Positions 34,856 to 43,402 of a stretch of DNA of 64,000 nucleotides are shown here, piece after piece; within the stretch, counting starts at the first letter, position 1, and each line of letters opens with the position of its first letter. Under the pieces are notes generated by a model. It worked only from the letters and a program-made list of their open reading frames with translations, was not told the DNA's origin and ran no database searches. A program made the position numbers and the translations under genes. Source of the stretch: G963665185 sp049723905 (GTDB lineage Bacteria; Desulfobacterota; Desulfovibrionia; Desulfovibrionales; Desulfovibrionaceae). Location: contig NZ_JBJKFD010000001.1 in assembly GCF_049723905.1 (NCBI RefSeq), forward strand, positions 3,844,001-3,908,000. Direction: 5' to 3'.

Positions 34856-37800
34856 TCAGGCCGTAGGGCCGGTTGCCAGATACTCCTGCATGGCCTGAAC
34901 CGCCATATCCAGTATCTGTGGCAGGGATCCGTGAATTTCCAGGGCCTTTTCCACCTCGTCCTGTTTCAGGGCTCTTTCCATGTTCCGGGCGGTAATGCAC
35001 AAATGCGTGGCCGATACGTTTCCAGCCGCTCCGGCAAGGGAATGGGCAAACCGCAAGGCCGTGGAAAAATCTTCTTCGCTCAGGCTGCTGTTGAGATCGT
35101 CCAGATAGTTATCCGACACACTGATGAATTTTTCCAAGACCTGACTGAACAGGTCGTGGTCGTTGTCGAATCGCTTCATGGCGTCGTCCAGGTCCAGACT
35201 GGGCGGTTCTTGTGCATCGTCGGTGATGGAGCTTGAGCAACCGGCGAGGCCAGCTTGGCCGAATTGAGCGGTCGGGCCGGATTGGGCGGATTGGAGTGCA
35301 GGGCGAACATGCTGCCCTGCGTGTTTCGGCTTGCGGGCCGTGCGGGCCACGATCTCGTTAAAAGAATTCCGGTCCACGGGTTTGGGGATGAAACCCAGCA
35401 TCCCGGCTTCAAGGCAGGCGTCCTGTTCCGTGTCCTGGGCGTGGGCGGTCATGGCGACAATGGGCGGAGCCGCATCGTTCAGCATTTCCCGTATGCGCCG
35501 GGTGGCCTCCAGGCCATCCATCACGGGCATGCGCACGTCCATGAGTATGATATCGAATTCCTGTCCGCCTTTCACTGCCTTCAATGCTTCCAGACCATTG
35601 ACCACCACGTGCGGGACCGCCCCCGCCGACCTGAGAAATCCCCGTGTAACCTTGGCGTTCACATCGTTGTCCTCGGCCACAAGAACGCGCAATCCCTGCA
35701 GGGGCTTGTCCGGTGGCGCGTGGGGCGTGGGCAGCCCGTCCCCGGCACCTTGCTGCGTCAACAACAGTCTTTCCGCGGATTTTACGAGCACGGAGGGCCG
35801 AACCGGCTTGTCCAGGTAAAAACCTCCCGGGATTTCCCCGGTAGCAGTCCTGTGGGACGGAATGCCAGCCATGATGATGGGCGTATGGGAATTTTTCAGG
35901 CGCTTGGAGGCAACACGGGCCAGCTCCTGGGGCGGGGCCTTGTATGGCGCGCGCACGTAGAGGAGGTCGCAGTCCAATTGGTGGGGAATGTCCGTGGGCA
36001 GGGCAAAGGCCGCAGTGCGCATACCTTGTTTGAGGAAATGCAGTTTGGCCGTTTGCCGCGAAGTATCCAGCGGATCGACAATGCAGATTTTTTTTCCGGA
36101 AAGGGTGCTGTTTGGCGCGGAAGTCCTGCTCGTCCCCAAAGGAAAAGGAATTTCAAAGAGAAAGGTGCTTCCCTGGCCGGGGACGCTCTCTGCCCAAATT
36201 TTTCCGCCAAGGCCGACTACGATGTTTTTGCAGATGGAAAGGCCCAGTCCGGTTCCGCCGAAGTTGCGGGCAATGGAACTGTTTTCCTGGGTAAAGGGCT
36301 TGAACAGATCCCTTTGCGCTTTCCATGGTATGCCGGGGCCGGTGTCCTGCACGGAAAACCGCACCGTGCAGGTAGTCTCGTCCGAGTGTACGGTGGAAAG
36401 TCGGAGGACCACCTGGCCTTTTTCCGTAAATTTGAAGGCATTGGACAGCAGGTTCTGCAAAACCTGGTGCAGGCGCAGCGGGTCGGAGAGGACATCATCG
36501 GGCACGTCCGGGGAGAGGTCGAGAAGGAACTCCACCGGCCGTTTCCGCGTCATGTTCTGAAACATGACGGCGGCTTCCTCGGCAATGGCGCTGGGCGAAC
36601 ATTCGATGCCCTCGAATTGGAGCTTGCCCGCCTCTGCCTTGGAAAAATCCAGGATGTCGTTGACCAGGAGCAGCAGGTTGCGGGACGACGACTTCATAAT
36701 GGAAACAAGGTCGGTCTGCCGGGGCGAGAGATTGGTGTCTTCGAGCAGGGTCGCCATGCCCATGACGGCATTGATGGGGGTGCGTATTTCGTGCGTCATG
36801 TTGGCCAGAAAGGTGCTCTTGGCGCGAGTGGCGGATTCGGCCTGGTCCTTGGCTATCTTGAGTTCGGCCGTGCGCATGCGGACGCGTTCTTCCAGGGCGT
36901 CGTTGGCCCGCTGCATTTCCTCCTGGTGCCGTTTGCGTTCAATGCCCAGTGCCGCCTGGTCCGCGGCCGCGGCCAGCAGATCCGCATCCTGCGGCGAGTA
37001 GCAGTTGCGGGTATGGTAATTTTGAACCGCCACCGCACCGATTGTCTTATCCCGCAGCCGCAGGGGGGTGCCCAGCCATGTCTGCGGCACTGTTCCGACA
37101 AATCTGTCTGCATTGTCGCTGGTCAGAAGAAGCGGTCGGGTGGAACGGATGACTTCCAGGGCCGCCGATTTCTTGTTTGACGTGGAGATATGGTTCACCA
37201 GTTCAAATTCGGTGTCCATTTCATCGACAAAATACGGGAAGTACAGGCTGTCGTTCTTTTCATCCACCAGGGCGATGAAGAAGTTTTTGGCATAAATGTA
37301 GCGGGCCAGGGTTTTGTGGATGGCGGCATACAGGCTGTCCAGCTTGTCGTCGCTTTCCATCACCTCGGCTATCTGGAGCCGTACGGCCATGGTGAATTCG
37401 CGCATTTTGCGGTCTGTGATGTTCAGTGCCAGCCCTTCTATTGTCCGGCTTCCGCCGTCCGGCGAGGCAACCAGCCAGGCCGATATGGAAACCCAGGTGC
37501 GGGCGCCGTCATACCGGGTTACGGGGACCTCGTACTTGGAGCAGGTACCGTTTACCCGGAGCGCTTGGAGAAAATTGCGGCCGTCGTCCGGAGACTCGAA
37601 AACGTCCAGAATGGACGGCATGTAGTTTATGAATGTTTGGGGATGGGAAAAACCGAAGAAGCCGCACATGGCCTTGTTGGCGGAAATGAATTCTCCCGAT
37701 TCCGTGGCAACGAATATTCCTTCAAGTGCGCTGTCCACCAGCCCTGCATATTTCTGTTCGGCATGCGCAAGGTTTTTTTCGGTCTCGCGCAGCACGGTGA

Positions 37801-39082
37801 CGTCAAAGGCCACCCCGCCAACGCCCTTGGTAACGCCGTCGGCCTGGATGGGAAAAACCGTGGTCTGGAAAAAGTTGGCCTTCCCCTTGGTGTCGGACTG
37901 CACGGTAACAGTATGTGGTTTACCGGTTTGCAGAACGAGGCGATCATTTTCCCTGATGGTGGTGATCAGGGGCTCCGACCAGAACTTCTCGTCTGTTTTT
38001 CCACGCAGTTGGTCGAGCGAATCCTCCATCTGGGTCGAGTAGTACTTGTTGATGAACGTGTAGCGGCCTTGCAAATCCTTTATAAAAGCCAGTCCGGGGA
38101 TGTTGTCCATAAAGGCGTTGAACATGGACTGGCCGTGGCGGAGTTCATCTTCCTGCCGTCTGCGTTCTATGGCCAGGGCCGTCTGTTCCGACACGGCGGT
38201 CAGCAGGTCTGCCTCGCGTTTGGAAAACTTCCGGGGGTCGGTGTAATGCTCCAGCCCAAGTACTCCTTTTACATGGCCGCGAATGCGCAGGGGAACCCCA
38301 AGCCATGACTCGGCCTTATGGCCGAATCGCACGGTGCCACTGGTATTGAAGAACTGTCGTATTTCCTTGCCGTCCATCAGCAGCGGTGCGGCACGGCGGA
38401 TGACCTCGGCGGAAAGGCTTGGTGCTTCGTCGGCAAATATATCAAGAAGCGTTACAGGCGGATCGCCGTTGTCCGAGGAATAGACAATGGTCAGGGTATC
38501 GCGTCTGTCATCGTACAGGGCCAGGAACATGGTGTCGGCCATGATGTGCTGCAGCAGCAGCGTGTGGATCTTTTTATACAGCGACGGCAGATCCATGGTG
38601 GAGCTTACGGCCTGGGAGATGCCCAGCATTATGGCCGCCGCGCGTTCGGCATGTCTGCGTGGGGTAATGTCGCGGGCCGTGCTCATAATGATTGGCGGGG
38701 CAGCGTCTTTGAGCCGCTTGATGATGTATTCCACGTCGAACAGCCTGCCCTGGGCGTGTTGAACCTGTGCTTCTCCGCGTACGGTTTCTCCCTGCATAAC
38801 CAGGGCAAGCTGGGCTTCGATAAGGGAGCGGGAGCTTTCCTGCCAAAAATAATCGGCGTTTTTACCGACGATTTCGTTCCGGGGATAGCCGGAAAGTTGG
38901 GTGGCGGCCTCGTTGCAGTCCACGATGATGCCATCCCGGATAAGGACGGTGGCGTCAGGGTTGTATTCCAGAAGGGTGGGGATAAGGGCCGAAATAGTCC
39001 GTTCGTCGAACGGAGGAGGACATACCTGTTCTCGGTCCGACAAATCATCGGCCCGGGATGATATGGTATTCGGTCGTTTCAT
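34856..39082 (-). CDS. Hybrid sensor histidine kinase with PAS/GAF input, two receivers and Hpt
   Basis: About 1408 aa from the ATG at 39082; a TTG 63 bases upstream has no ribosome site. Order: PAS (residues near 35-130, LLEYNPDATVLIRDGIIVDC), GAF (ISQAVSSTMDLPSLYKKIHT), two PAS, a second GAF, a coiled segment, HisKA with FLANMTHEIRTPINAV, HATPase (GTGLGLSICKNIV), a degenerate receiver (ICIVDPLDTSRQTAK, lacking the acidic pair and phospho-Asp), a normal receiver (VLVAEDNDVNAKV, IILMDVRMPVMDGLEAT), and Hpt with RFAHSLAGAAGN where the His is kept. There is no membrane segment, so it is a cytoplasmic sensor starting a phosphorelay. Its output partner is not in the window. Confidence 0.92.
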   Translation of the reverse strand: MKRPNTISSRADDLSDREQVCPPPFDERTISALIPTLLEYNPDATVLIRDGIIVDCNEAATQLSGYPRNEIVGKNADYFWQESSRSLIEAQLALVMQGETVRGEAQVQHAQGRLFDVEYIIKRLKDAAPPIIMSTARDITPRRHAERAAAIMLGISQAVSSTMDLPSLYKKIHTLLLQHIMADTMFLALYDDRRDTLTIVYSSDNGDPPVTLLDIFADEAPSLSAEVIRRAAPLLMDGKEIRQFFNTSGTVRFGHKAESWLGVPLRIRGHVKGVLGLEHYTDPRKFSKREADLLTAVSEQTALAIERRRQEDELRHGQSMFNAFMDNIPGLAFIKDLQGRYTFINKYYSTQMEDSLDQLRGKTDEKFWSEPLITTIRENDRLVLQTGKPHTVTVQSDTKGKANFFQTTVFPIQADGVTKGVGGVAFDVTVLRETEKNLAHAEQKYAGLVDSALEGIFVATESGEFISANKAMCGFFGFSHPQTFINYMPSILDVFESPDDGRNFLQALRVNGTCSKYEVPVTRYDGARTWVSISAWLVASPDGGSRTIEGLALNITDRKMREFTMAVRLQIAEVMESDDKLDSLYAAIHKTLARYIYAKNFFIALVDEKNDSLYFPYFVDEMDTEFELVNHISTSNKKSAALEVIRSTRPLLLTSDNADRFVGTVPQTWLGTPLRLRDKTIGAVAVQNYHTRNCYSPQDADLLAAAADQAALGIERKRHQEEMQRANDALEERVRMRTAELKIAKDQAESATRAKSTFLANMTHEIRTPINAVMGMATLLEDTNLSPRQTDLVSIMKSSSRNLLLLVNDILDFSKAEAGKLQFEGIECSPSAIAEEAAVMFQNMTRKRPVEFLLDLSPDVPDDVLSDPLRLHQVLQNLLSNAFKFTEKGQVVLRLSTVHSDETTCTVRFSVQDTGPGIPWKAQRDLFKPFTQENSSIARNFGGTGLGLSICKNIVVGLGGKIWAESVPGQGSTFLFEIPFPLGTSRTSAPNSTLSGKKICIVDPLDTSRQTAKLHFLKQGMRTAAFALPTDIPHQLDCDLLYVRAPYKAPPQELARVASKRLKNSHTPIIMAGIPSHRTATGEIPGGFYLDKPVRPSVLVKSAERLLLTQQGAGDGLPTPHAPPDKPLQGLRVLVAEDNDVNAKVTRGFLRSAGAVPHVVVNGLEALKAVKGGQEFDIILMDVRMPVMDGLEATRRIREMLNDAAPPIVAMTAHAQDTEQDACLEAGMLGFIPKPVDRNSFNEIVARTARKPKHAGQHVRPALQSAQSGPTAQFGQAGLAGCSSSITDDAQEPPSLDLDDAMKRFDNDHDLFSQVLEKFISVSDNYLDDLNSSLSEEDFSTALRFAHSLAGAAGNVSATHLCITARNMERALKQDEVEKALEIHGSLPQILDMAVQAMQEYLATGPTA

Positions 39083-39260
39083 AATAATATTTTGTGAATC
39101 TTCTAGATTAAGCTTTTTTATAGCAAGATAACAGGCTGAACTCAATTATTATTCGTTGAGATAGTCTTTTCTCACTCTGGAAGAAACCATAGCAGAAAGG
39201 TGGGAGAAAAGGATTCTCCGCGCAAGAGGTGGGAAGAACAGGAGTTGGTAGCGGCTTGCT

Positions 39261-39791
39261 CTAGTTTGTGGTCTGATCGGCTACGCGAAAATGATTTTTG
39301 AATCTGATCAGCGCAATGAAAACGTAGGTGAGGTAGAGCGTGGTGGCCAGCGATGTTCCCGTGGAAAGGGAAAAGGCCAGCGAATTGGTATTCACCATGT
39401 AGATCATCTGAAAAATAGTCAGGAACATGAGCATGGTGGCGTTGCCCAGCCAGATGATGCTGGTGGCGAGATAGTCCATGGTGTCCTGCAGTTTGTCCGG
39501 GGCCAGCCAATAGTCGCGGTTGGGAAGAATTTTGAGGTAGCGTGTCGGCAGCTTGTGGATGAAGAGCCCGCAGCAGATGAAATACAGGGAACCCAATATG
39601 AGGACCAATACGTCGATGCCGCCCATGGCCGCTTTGGCGAGCGTGGTGATTGGTTTTCCATAGGCATCGGACTGGGTGACGACCTTGGCCGGAAGCTCGG
39701 GGAAAAATATGACCAGCTGGCACGCCCCGGCCAGAACGATGACGGCGAAAACGATAAATCCCATGCGTTTGGTGCTCATGGACGTGCACAT
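39261..39791 (-). CDS. Four-helix membrane protein (DUF1648-like)
   Basis: 176 aa with four hydrophobic segments (about 11-30, 58-78, 110-130, 142-162). Between the first two is a loop with FPELPAKVVTQSDAYGKP, and between the second and third RYLKILPNRDYWLAPDKLQD; this PN-x-x-W pattern resembles DUF1648 membrane proteins. The ATG at 39791 has AGGG six bases upstream. Function unknown; the family assignment is tentative. Confidence 0.65.
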   Translation of the reverse strand: MCTSMSTKRMGFIVFAVIVLAGACQLVIFFPELPAKVVTQSDAYGKPITTLAKAAMGGIDVLVLILGSLYFICCGLFIHKLPTRYLKILPNRDYWLAPDKLQDTMDYLATSIIWLGNATMLMFLTIFQMIYMVNTNSLAFSLSTGTSLATTLYLTYVFIALIRFKNHFRVADQTTN

Positions 39792-39989
39792 ACATTGCCC
39801 TGTACGTTGGGGTCAACGGGAAAAGGCGTAAGGCGATTGCCCGTGCTCCCTGACTTGCAGGGAAAGGTCATTCTTTCTTTGCCGCAAGGTGGATTGTCGC
39901 CGCGGGCATGTTTGTGTTATGTTGCAATGTGGGTACTCTTTGAAAGTAATATTTATTCCCATCAAATAAACAAACCTAAGGAGATCTCC

Positions 39990-40502
39990 ATGGCTTCTGA
40001 AAGAATTACTACTATGGGTGGCGCACCTCTTCATCTGGAAGGAACCGAACCGACCGTCGGTGCACCGGCACCCGACTTCACCTGCGTGGCAAACGACATG
40101 ACCGCGAAGGGCATGGCCGATTACAAGGGCAAGGTGCTGCTTATCGCCTCTGTTCCGTCGCTGGATACTCCTGTGTGCGACCTGGAAACCAAGCGCTTCA
40201 ATGCCGAGGCTGCTTCCCTGTCCGAAGACGTGCAGGTGCTGGTCATCAGCATGGACCTGCCCTTTGCCCAGGCAAGGTGGTGCGGGGCGGCAGGCATAGA
40301 AAACCTGGAGACCCTCTCCGACCACAAGGAGGCCGCTTTCGGCAAGAACTGGGGCATGCTTGTCAGTGAACTGCGTCTGCTGGGCCGGGCCGTGTTTGTA
40401 GTGGACCGGGAAGGCGTTCTGCGCCATGCGCAGATTGTGCCGGAAATCGGAAACGAGCCCGACTATGAAGCCGCGCTGCGGGCAGTGAAGGACGTTATTT
40501 AG
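39990..40502 (+). CDS. tpx: Thiol peroxidase Tpx
   Basis: 170 aa from the ATG at 39990, with AAGGAG nine bases before it. A much longer in-frame opening exists but lacks conservation. The peroxidatic site is SVPSLDTPVCDLETKRF and the resolving cysteine is in ARWCGAAGIENL, the pair typical of Tpx (atypical two-cysteine peroxiredoxin). It reduces hydrogen peroxide and alkyl hydroperoxides at the expense of thioredoxin, protecting this anaerobe. It is monocistronic, with a terminator downstream. Confidence 0.96.
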   Translation: MASERITTMGGAPLHLEGTEPTVGAPAPDFTCVANDMTAKGMADYKGKVLLIASVPSLDTPVCDLETKRFNAEAASLSEDVQVLVISMDLPFAQARWCGAAGIENLETLSDHKEAAFGKNWGMLVSELRLLGRAVFVVDREGVLRHAQIVPEIGNEPDYEAALRAVKDVI

Positions 40503-40670
40503 TCCGGGTTCTTCAGGCTGCTTGCCCCTCCTGTTTGGTAAAACGCATGGCGGGCTATGGTCACCATGCTGGCTGCCGCGTGGACGGCTCCTTTTATGAA
40601 GCGGGTCTTGCGGGCAGGGCACGAGGGCTGACACCCCAGTCTGCTACCGTATACAGAGCATAAAAAAATC

Positions 40671-40704
40671 CGGGGAGGTTCTGCACAGGACCTTCCCGTT
40701 TTTT
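40671..40704 (+). terminator. Intrinsic terminator downstream of tpx
   Basis: CGGGGAGGTTC pairs over its full length with GGACCTTCCCG (two G-T pairs), with a six-base loop, followed by TTTTTT. The 40503-40670 stretch before it and 40705-40809 after it hold no recognisable gene. Confidence 0.85.
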
Positions 40705-40809
40705 ATGGCAGCCGGGCAGGGCGTTGCCACTACGCCAGGCAAAGGCCCCGGACATATGCTGACAGATGTTGACAGATGGTGTTTGGGGAGGGCTAGTAAA
40801 TGGGGCTGA

Positions 40810-42732
40810 TCATCCGGCCTGAATGTGCAGGTGCATTTCGTCGATGGTCCGGCTGACGGCTTCCTTGAGAGGGGCCGTGAGGTTCCGGACGTGCGCCATG
40901 TCGTGGCCGTCGGCGGCGGACGCGAGCTTGCCCGCTATTTCTCCGGCGGCAACCGCACCGGCATTTGCCGAGGCCCCTTTCACGGCCATGGCAAAGTGGG
41001 AAACCGTTTCCAGGTCTTCCTCTTCCAGAGCCAGGTCCAGGGCTTTGACCTTGGCGGGAACGTCCTTGGTATAGGCCTTCCAGACATCGAGTATGAGATC
41101 CCTGTCGCCGCCCAGACGGTGCATGGTGCCGCGAAAGTCTATATAGGAGCCGTCGGCCTGCGAACCGAATGCGGGCATGCGCGCCCCGCTCAGCGCGGCA
41201 CTTATGGCGTCGTGCAGGCCTGCTGAGGAAATGGGTTTGGACAGAAAAACATTGACCTCCAGATCGTCCAGGCTGAACGTGGCTTCCTCGCGCGAGTGGG
41301 CAGTCATAACCACTATGGGCAGATCCGCAGCGGTGCCCGGTACGTGCCCGGCCCGAATCTTCCTGATGGCTTCCAGCCCGCTCATGACCGGCATCTGCAG
41401 GTCCATGACCACGACGTCGAAGTTTTCCTGGGCAAGAATATCCACGCATTGCCGACCATTTTCCACGGCAGTGACGCTGTGGCCTCCCTTTTCCAGAAGA
41501 CGCTGGGCCAGCCGCCTGTTGGTGTAGTTGTCCTCGGCCACAAGAATATTGATGTCGGCTGGCGCCTTGCGCGTCTGCTGTACAGCGCACTCGGTTGTTG
41601 CCGTTTGGGCGTTTCGCCGAAACGCTACGGTAAAGGTAAAATTCGTTCCCTTGTTTTCCTTGCTGCTCAGTTCCAGAGTGCCGCCCAACATGCGGACAAG
41701 CTCGCGGGATATGGCCAGCCCCAGGCCTGTGCCGCCGTGTTTGCGGGTAAGGTAATTTTCTGCCTGGGTAAAGCTTTCGAAAATCTGCGTACGCTTTTCG
41801 CCGGGAATTCCCACCCCGGTATCCGTGATGCTGAAGTGCAGGAGGATTTTGCTTGGTGTGCATTTGGCGCACGACACATGCAGGGCCACACTTCCCGATT
41901 CGGTGAATTTTACCCCGTTGCCGACGATGTGATAGAGTACCTGCTTGAGCTTGCCTGCATCTCCTATGAGCGCGTCCGGCACGTCATTGTCTATTTTCCA
42001 GGTAAAGTTGATGTTTTTGGTACGGGCCTGAAATGTCAGGGCATTGCAAGTGGCATCCACGGCTTTGCACAGGCTGAACTTTCGTTCGGACAGGGTCAGG
42101 TCTCCCGACTCCATGGACGAAAAATCGAGAATGTCGTTGAGGACCGCCAGAAGGGAGGACGCGGAGTCCTTGACCATAATCAGGAATTCCCGCTGCTCTG
42201 CGTTGAGTTGTGTTTCCAGCAGCAGGTTGGACATGCCTATGATGCCGTTCATGGGCGTGCGGATTTCGTGGCTCATGTTTGCCAAAAAGGAACTCTTGGC
42301 AAGGCTGGCCTTTTCCGCCTCCATTTTGGCGGCCTTCAGTTCCTGCTCCAGCACATGCTTGTTCAAGGCCACTTCTATGGTCGAGTGCAGCTCCCGTTCC
42401 TCGAACGGTTTGACCAGATAGCCGAAGGGCATGGCGTTTTTTGCCCTGAGCAGGGTTTCCTCGTCGGAATACGCGGTAAGAAAGACAACGGGAACATCGA
42501 AGATTTCATGGATATGTTCGGCAGCCTCAATGCCGTCCATGTCGTCCTTGAGGCGAATGTCCATGAGCACGAGGTCGGGATACGTTTCTTCGGCACCCGT
42601 TATGGCTTCGCGGCCGGAAGCGGCAACGGCTACAACCTCATAGCCCAATCGGGTGAGCGTATGTTGTATGTCCAAGGCGACGATTCGCTCGTCGTCCACG
42701 ACCATTATTCGGTTGGGTGTGTCTTTTTGCAT
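40810..42732 (-). CDS. Receiver-first hybrid histidine kinase with unusual Hpt
   Basis: 640 aa. Residues 1-125 are a receiver (IMVVDDERIVALDIQ, LVLMDIRLKDDMDG with D58). A coiled linker leads to HisKA (FLANMSHEIRTPMNGI) and HATPase (KHGGTGLGLAISRELV). A second receiver follows (ILVAEDNYTNRRLAQ, VVVMDLQMPVMSGLEA). The C-terminal Hpt-like domain reads FAMAVKGASANAGA; the phospho-accepting histidine of the HxxKG motif is methionine 582. There is no sensor or membrane domain, so input probably arrives as phosphate on the first receiver. It faces away from tpx and is likely monocistronic. Confidence 0.93.
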   Translation of the reverse strand: MQKDTPNRIMVVDDERIVALDIQHTLTRLGYEVVAVAASGREAITGAEETYPDLVLMDIRLKDDMDGIEAAEHIHEIFDVPVVFLTAYSDEETLLRAKNAMPFGYLVKPFEERELHSTIEVALNKHVLEQELKAAKMEAEKASLAKSSFLANMSHEIRTPMNGIIGMSNLLLETQLNAEQREFLIMVKDSASSLLAVLNDILDFSSMESGDLTLSERKFSLCKAVDATCNALTFQARTKNINFTWKIDNDVPDALIGDAGKLKQVLYHIVGNGVKFTESGSVALHVSCAKCTPSKILLHFSITDTGVGIPGEKRTQIFESFTQAENYLTRKHGGTGLGLAISRELVRMLGGTLELSSKENKGTNFTFTVAFRRNAQTATTECAVQQTRKAPADINILVAEDNYTNRRLAQRLLEKGGHSVTAVENGRQCVDILAQENFDVVVMDLQMPVMSGLEAIRKIRAGHVPGTAADLPIVVMTAHSREEATFSLDDLEVNVFLSKPISSAGLHDAISAALSGARMPAFGSQADGSYIDFRGTMHRLGGDRDLILDVWKAYTKDVPAKVKALDLALEEEDLETVSHFAMAVKGASANAGAVAAGEIAGKLASAADGHDMAHVRNLTAPLKEAVSRTIDEMHLHIQAG

Positions 42733-42951
42733 TGGAGATTGTATTTTAATTTCTTACAACCATACGAAAAAAAGAGGATATTGAAAATACGTAAGTTTGG
42801 GCAAGGCGTAAGAAAAAAATGACGCGGAAATTTGGGGTCGGTGGCGTCTTTCCCCGTGCAGTCTGCCTCCCAGGCCGGAGGTCGCGTCTGCCGTCGGACA
42901 GCAGCGCAACCAGACCGGGTGGAAACTATGGACGGAACTCCGGGGGAAGAC

Positions 42952-43161
42952 TCAGCGCATGCGGCAGGAACTTTGGCTTCCCGTCTGTGCCATGCGCTGG
43001 CGGCTGAGCCACTGCTCCGCATCGCGCGGAAGTACGCGCCAGATCCCGTCCATCTTAAAGGCCGGGAAATCCTTGCTGTTGATCCATTTGTACAATGTTT
43101 TGCGCGAACAGCCCAGCTGTTCGGCAATATTGTCCAATCCGGCGATGACCATCTTGCTCAT
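42952..43161 (-). CDS. Small helix-turn-helix DNA-binding protein
   Basis: 69 aa from the ATG at 43161 with GGAG six bases upstream. Residues 8-45 (LDNIAEQLGCSRKTLYKWIN, then SKDFPAFKMDGIWRV) are a winged-helix excisionase or MerR-like HTH, of the kind labelled helix_turn_helix_17. It may be a stand-alone regulator or a remnant of a phage or integrative element; no integrase is nearby. It is divergent from the acyl-CoA dehydrogenase gene and could regulate it. Confidence 0.8.
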   Translation of the reverse strand: MSKMVIAGLDNIAEQLGCSRKTLYKWINSKDFPAFKMDGIWRVLPRDAEQWLSRQRMAQTGSQSSCRMR

Positions 43162-43274
43162 GAAAAACTCCGTTACTGAGGTTGATGTCGTGCATTTGGA
43201 TTCCCGGTGGCTTGGCTGCAATATATACTTGGTATGCGAAGATAGTCAAGCAAATGAGTACATATAGTTTTTAG

Positions 43275-43289
43275 TACGTGATATACGTA
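43275..43289. promoter_or_regulatory. Inverted repeat in the HTH/acyl-CoA dehydrogenase intergenic region
   Basis: TACGT-GATAT-ACGTA, a perfect 5-5-5 palindrome in AT-rich DNA about 115 bp upstream of the dehydrogenase start. It is a candidate operator for the divergently encoded HTH protein; this is positional inference only. Confidence 0.35.
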
Positions 43290-43402
43290 TTTTAAACAGG
43301 ACTTTGTGAGGAAATGGGCGAAGATTGACGCAATCTAGTGTTTGAATTAATCCCTAAACGCAAAAATCCGAATTGGAATGCACGGAAAAACAGGAAGTAC
43401 GC

